DNA of 9,111 nt from an uncultured Bacilli bacterium. Lineage in GTDB: Bacteria; Bacillota_I; Bacilli_A; RF39; UBA660. A program made the translations under genes and the position numbers. Numbering within the stretch: position 1 is the first letter of the stretch; each line of letters starts with the position of its first letter. The notes below the pieces were generated by a model. It worked only from the letters and a program-made list of their open reading frames with translations, ran no database searches and was not told the origin of the DNA. Location of the stretch: contig CALVQZ010000117.1 of NCBI GenBank assembly GCA_944358275.1, positions 1 through 9,111 on the forward strand, given 5' to 3'. Below, one piece after another: positions 7,178 through 9,111 of the stretch.

Positions 7178-8092
7178 ATGTTGAAAATAAAAAATTTATT
7201 ATCTATACTATTAATAATTACTAGTATTACTAGTACCAATGTGTTTGCTAATACAAATTCAAAATTAACTGAAAATGAAGTTATCGAACAAATTAAAAAT
7301 AATACTGCTACTGTAAGTTATAGTGCAAGACCTTTGAATTCATTTACTCAAGATGAGATTAATCAAAGACCAGAATTGAAATATATATTTGATAAATTAA
7401 ATGAACATGAACCATATACTATAAATAAAGAGGATGTTTCTGGTAAATTATATACTACCACAATAATAACAGAAGGTGGACAAAAAGTAATTTATGCATC
7501 TTATCCCAAAATAACTTTTTCTGTTGTTGATGTTGGAACAGCTGGTAGTTCTGATATTTATAGTACTTTTGAAGTTATTGAAACAGTAAATGTAGATGGC
7601 AATTTGGACTCAGGTTGGAGTAATGCAATTAGATATAGAAATATAACTGGTGCAATGGGATGTGGCTACAATACAGCTTTTACTGACGATGTAAGTCTAT
7701 CTGGAAATACATCTGGTTTATGGGGTACAAATATAAAAGGTATTATTGAATTTGTAATTGATAAAATTGGGTTTAGTACAGTGAATGAAATTTTAGGTGT
7801 ACTTGAAAATATTACATATTCAGGTGGATCAGAATCAAATAGAAATATAAATGATAAAAATGTAAGAGCTGTTGGTGCAGAAATAGATGATAAAGAATTA
7901 TTTAGTAATGAACATGATTTAACTATTCAATCAAGTATATCTACTATCGATTCAAGTAAAGAAATTAATAAATCTACAAAAGCTGCTGCTGAATGGGAAT
8001 ATGATGTATATTATTTTTTAGGTTCTTTAAGTCCTAAATATAGTGATGAAACAATTTGTTGTGATGTAGATTATTTAGTAAATGTAAAATAA
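7178..8092 (+). CDS. Secreted protein of unknown function
   Basis: This 304-residue protein starts at ATG 7178, 9 nt after AGGAG (7164-7168). Residues 1-24 are a signal peptide with a long hydrophobic core and cleavage after VFA. There is no lipobox and no C-terminal anchor, so it is probably released. Residues 28-80 look helical and charged. From about 85 to 180 there are alternating beta-type segments rich in Thr, Ser, Gly and Val. The region 185-215 has a more hydrophobic segment (GIIEFVIDKIGF). The C-terminal part is polar and carries a CC pair (C294, C295) near the end, in addition to C162. I do not recognise a family or catalytic motif. Codons are as AT-rich as those of agrB. The next gene follows after 24 nt on the same strand, so the two probably form an operon and may act together. 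Confidence 0.8.
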   Translation: MLKIKNLLSILLIITSITSTNVFANTNSKLTENEVIEQIKNNTATVSYSARPLNSFTQDEINQRPELKYIFDKLNEHEPYTINKEDVSGKLYTTTIITEGGQKVIYASYPKITFSVVDVGTAGSSDIYSTFEVIETVNVDGNLDSGWSNAIRYRNITGAMGCGYNTAFTDDVSLSGNTSGLWGTNIKGIIEFVIDKIGFSTVNEILGVLENITYSGGSESNRNINDKNVRAVGAEIDDKELFSNEHDLTIQSSISTIDSSKEINKSTKAAAEWEYDVYYFLGSLSPKYSDETICCDVDYLVNVK

Positions 8093-8116
8093 ATACATTT
8101 ATAGTGTGAGGAATAT

Positions 8117-8641
8117 ATGAAGCGAAAATTTATAACTATTTTTATTATTGTTAGTATATTATTAGTTTTAAAAATAGTATTTATATATAATTCTAAAATT
8201 GCTAGAAATCAAGATGATTTAATAAATATAGTAAGAAAAGAATTTCATTTGGAACAAAATCATTCAGCTAATATAACTTATTTGGGGAAATTTTCAAAGG
8301 AAGATGATGCCTTGCTATGGTTTATGATTCAAGATGAATCATTAATTTATTATAGAGCTGTAGAATGTAATTTGTTACCAAAAGATAGATATTTTGTTGA
8401 GGAAGTTTATATTCCTAAAATATATTCAAAAGATATTGTAAGTGTTTTATGGAATACTGAGAGTATATATTTAATTAATGATATTAATTGTAAATCTATA
8501 GTAGAAAGAAATCAATATGGTGATATAATATCTCAGATTGATATATTACCAAATGAATATCCATATATATTTCATAATATTATTAACGAAAAAGCAACAA
8601 ACTGTTCTTTTTTGGATTCACAAGGAAATGATATTAAATAG
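8117..8641 (+). CDS. Membrane-anchored protein of unknown function
   Basis: This 174-residue protein starts at ATG 8117, 5 nt after GAGG (8108-8111). After MKRK comes one hydrophobic segment (about residues 5-24) with no signal-peptidase site or lipobox. The basic N-terminus should stay inside and the rest lie outside as a single-pass protein. The extracellular part is mixed alpha/beta with many Ile, Tyr and Asn residues (for example DDALLWFMIQDESLIYYRA and KDIVSVLWNTESIYLIND). No known domain is recognised. Its position directly behind a released secreted protein would suit a partner, chaperone or self-protection protein, but nothing in the sequence proves this. There is no clear T-tailed terminator directly after it. 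Confidence 0.75.
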   Translation: MKRKFITIFIIVSILLVLKIVFIYNSKIARNQDDLINIVRKEFHLEQNHSANITYLGKFSKEDDALLWFMIQDESLIYYRAVECNLLPKDRYFVEEVYIPKIYSKDIVSVLWNTESIYLINDINCKSIVERNQYGDIISQIDILPNEYPYIFHNIINEKATNCSFLDSQGNDIK

Positions 8642-8863
8642 TCTCGTTTATATGTAAATTTTTATATATTATAAGTTAATTTCCTCAAATATTCTTTTTA
8701 GTATTATTTATTAGAATTTTAGATAAATGAGAAATAAAGTAATATAATTAGTATATGGATTTAGTAGTGTATTCCTTCTCCAATAACTCAAACAGATACT
8801 AAAAATAATCATTTTAATTACAATACTTGATTTATTTATTATATTATTAGAGGTTATAGATTA
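8642..8863. other. Non-coding AT-rich spacer
   Basis: Together with the short ORF and terminator that follow, this makes a gap of about 337 nt between the membrane-protein gene and the last gene. No coding region, tRNA-like fold or repeat is recognised in this part. Confidence 0.4.
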
Positions 8864-8932
8864 ATGATGGCTAATTTAAAATTAAATCTTAAAATTGGCT
8901 ATAGTTTATATTTAAATAATTATATTTTTTGA
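8864..8932 (+). CDS. Possible 22-residue short peptide or leader ORF
   Basis: ATG 8864 opens a 22-codon frame (MMANLKLNLK...YIF) ending in TGA 8930-8932. An AGAGG (8849-8853) lies 10 nt upstream. The stop touches the first base of the terminator stem at 8932, so a ribosome finishing this frame would physically cover the hairpin. That arrangement suits either a tiny gene with its own terminator or a leader peptide acting on the gene at 8979. The peptide has no signal or bacteriocin hallmark, and the base composition makes chance ORFs of this size common. Confidence 0.3.
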   Translation: MMANLKLNLKIGYSLYLNNYIF

Positions 8933-8965
8933 GGAACCTTTAAGCATTTAAAGGTTCCTTATTTT
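8932..8965 (+). terminator. Strong intrinsic terminator or attenuator hairpin
   Basis: A perfect 12-bp stem, AGGAACCTTTAA (8932-8943) with TTAAAGGTTCCT (8948-8959), has a GCAT loop and is followed by TATTTT. It ends only 14-20 nt before the next start codon. It either terminates the 7178-8641 operon or short ORF, or lies in the leader of the last gene and controls it. Confidence 0.8.
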
Positions 8966-8978
8966 AAAGGAGAAAATT

Positions 8979-9111
8979 ATGATTAAGTTTAAAAATATAT
9001 TATTAATATATATGTTAGTTATATATACATTGTCATTTGATATAAGTTGTGTTTATGGTATTGATTTTAATACAAAAATAAAAAATATAGAGAATAAAAA
9101 ATCTCAATATG
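8979..9111 (+). CDS. 5' part of a gene for an exported protein (truncated by window end)
   Basis: ATG 8979 follows AAAGGAG (8966-8972) with 6 nt spacing, and the frame stays open to the window edge (44 codons plus one base). The N-terminus MIKFKNILLIYMLV... has the basic start and hydrophobic core of a signal peptide, with a possible cleavage after VYG at residue 27. The visible mature part is polar and Lys/Asn-rich. Too little is present to assign a function. It sits directly behind the terminator hairpin, so its transcript either starts outside that hairpin or passes through it. Confidence 0.7.
   Translation, partial: MIKFKNILLIYMLVIYTLSFDISCVYGIDFNTKIKNIENKKSQY

Noticed and set aside
1..9111. 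CRISPR array, tRNA, rRNA or phage genes
   Set aside because: No regularly spaced repeats, tRNA-like cloverleaf, rRNA sequence or phage structural gene was seen on either strand.

Overview
The window comes from a very AT-rich, low-GC Gram-positive bacterium, most likely a member of the Clostridia. The evidence is strong purine-rich ribosome binding sites, Gram-positive signal peptides and lipoboxes, an agr-type peptide quorum-sensing pair, and overwhelming use of A/T-ending codons. The species cannot be named from the sequence.

Layout. Bases 24-52 are a terminator closing whatever lies upstream. Bases 171-943 are an agrD-agrB pair. They encode a 52-residue cyclic-peptide autoinducer precursor, whose likely ring is CMFEF, and the membrane peptidase that processes it; the two genes overlap by 4 nt. 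No agrC kinase or agrA regulator is in view. A small lipoprotein gene follows (984-1448). Bases 1519-2171 hold the remains of a secreted-protein gene broken by frameshifts and stops. Bases 2172-3471 are a gene desert whose core (about 2613-3177, minus strand) is a badly decayed, internally deleted DDE transposase.

Bases 3472-5344 are visibly less AT-rich. They carry a secreted cysteine amidase-domain protein and a lipoprotein gene packed against it. After another non-coding gap comes a coupled pair: a secreted SH3b-domain protein (5711-6070) and an M28-type metallopeptidase lipoprotein (6074-7018), whose last expected zinc-ligand histidine is replaced by glutamate. Then come an unrecognised 304-residue secreted protein (7178-8092) and an unrecognised single-pass membrane-anchored protein (8117-8641). 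A short ORF runs straight into a strong terminator hairpin (8864-8963), and the 5' part of one more exported-protein gene ends the window (8979-9111).

How it fits together. Every intact gene after agrB encodes a protein with an export signal, lipobox or membrane anchor. No cytosolic enzyme, replication or phage gene is present. The region reads as an accessory cell-surface and secretome island beside an agr signalling pair, with signs of gene decay and past IS activity. That the agr signal controls the exported genes is an inference; no regulator-binding site was identified.
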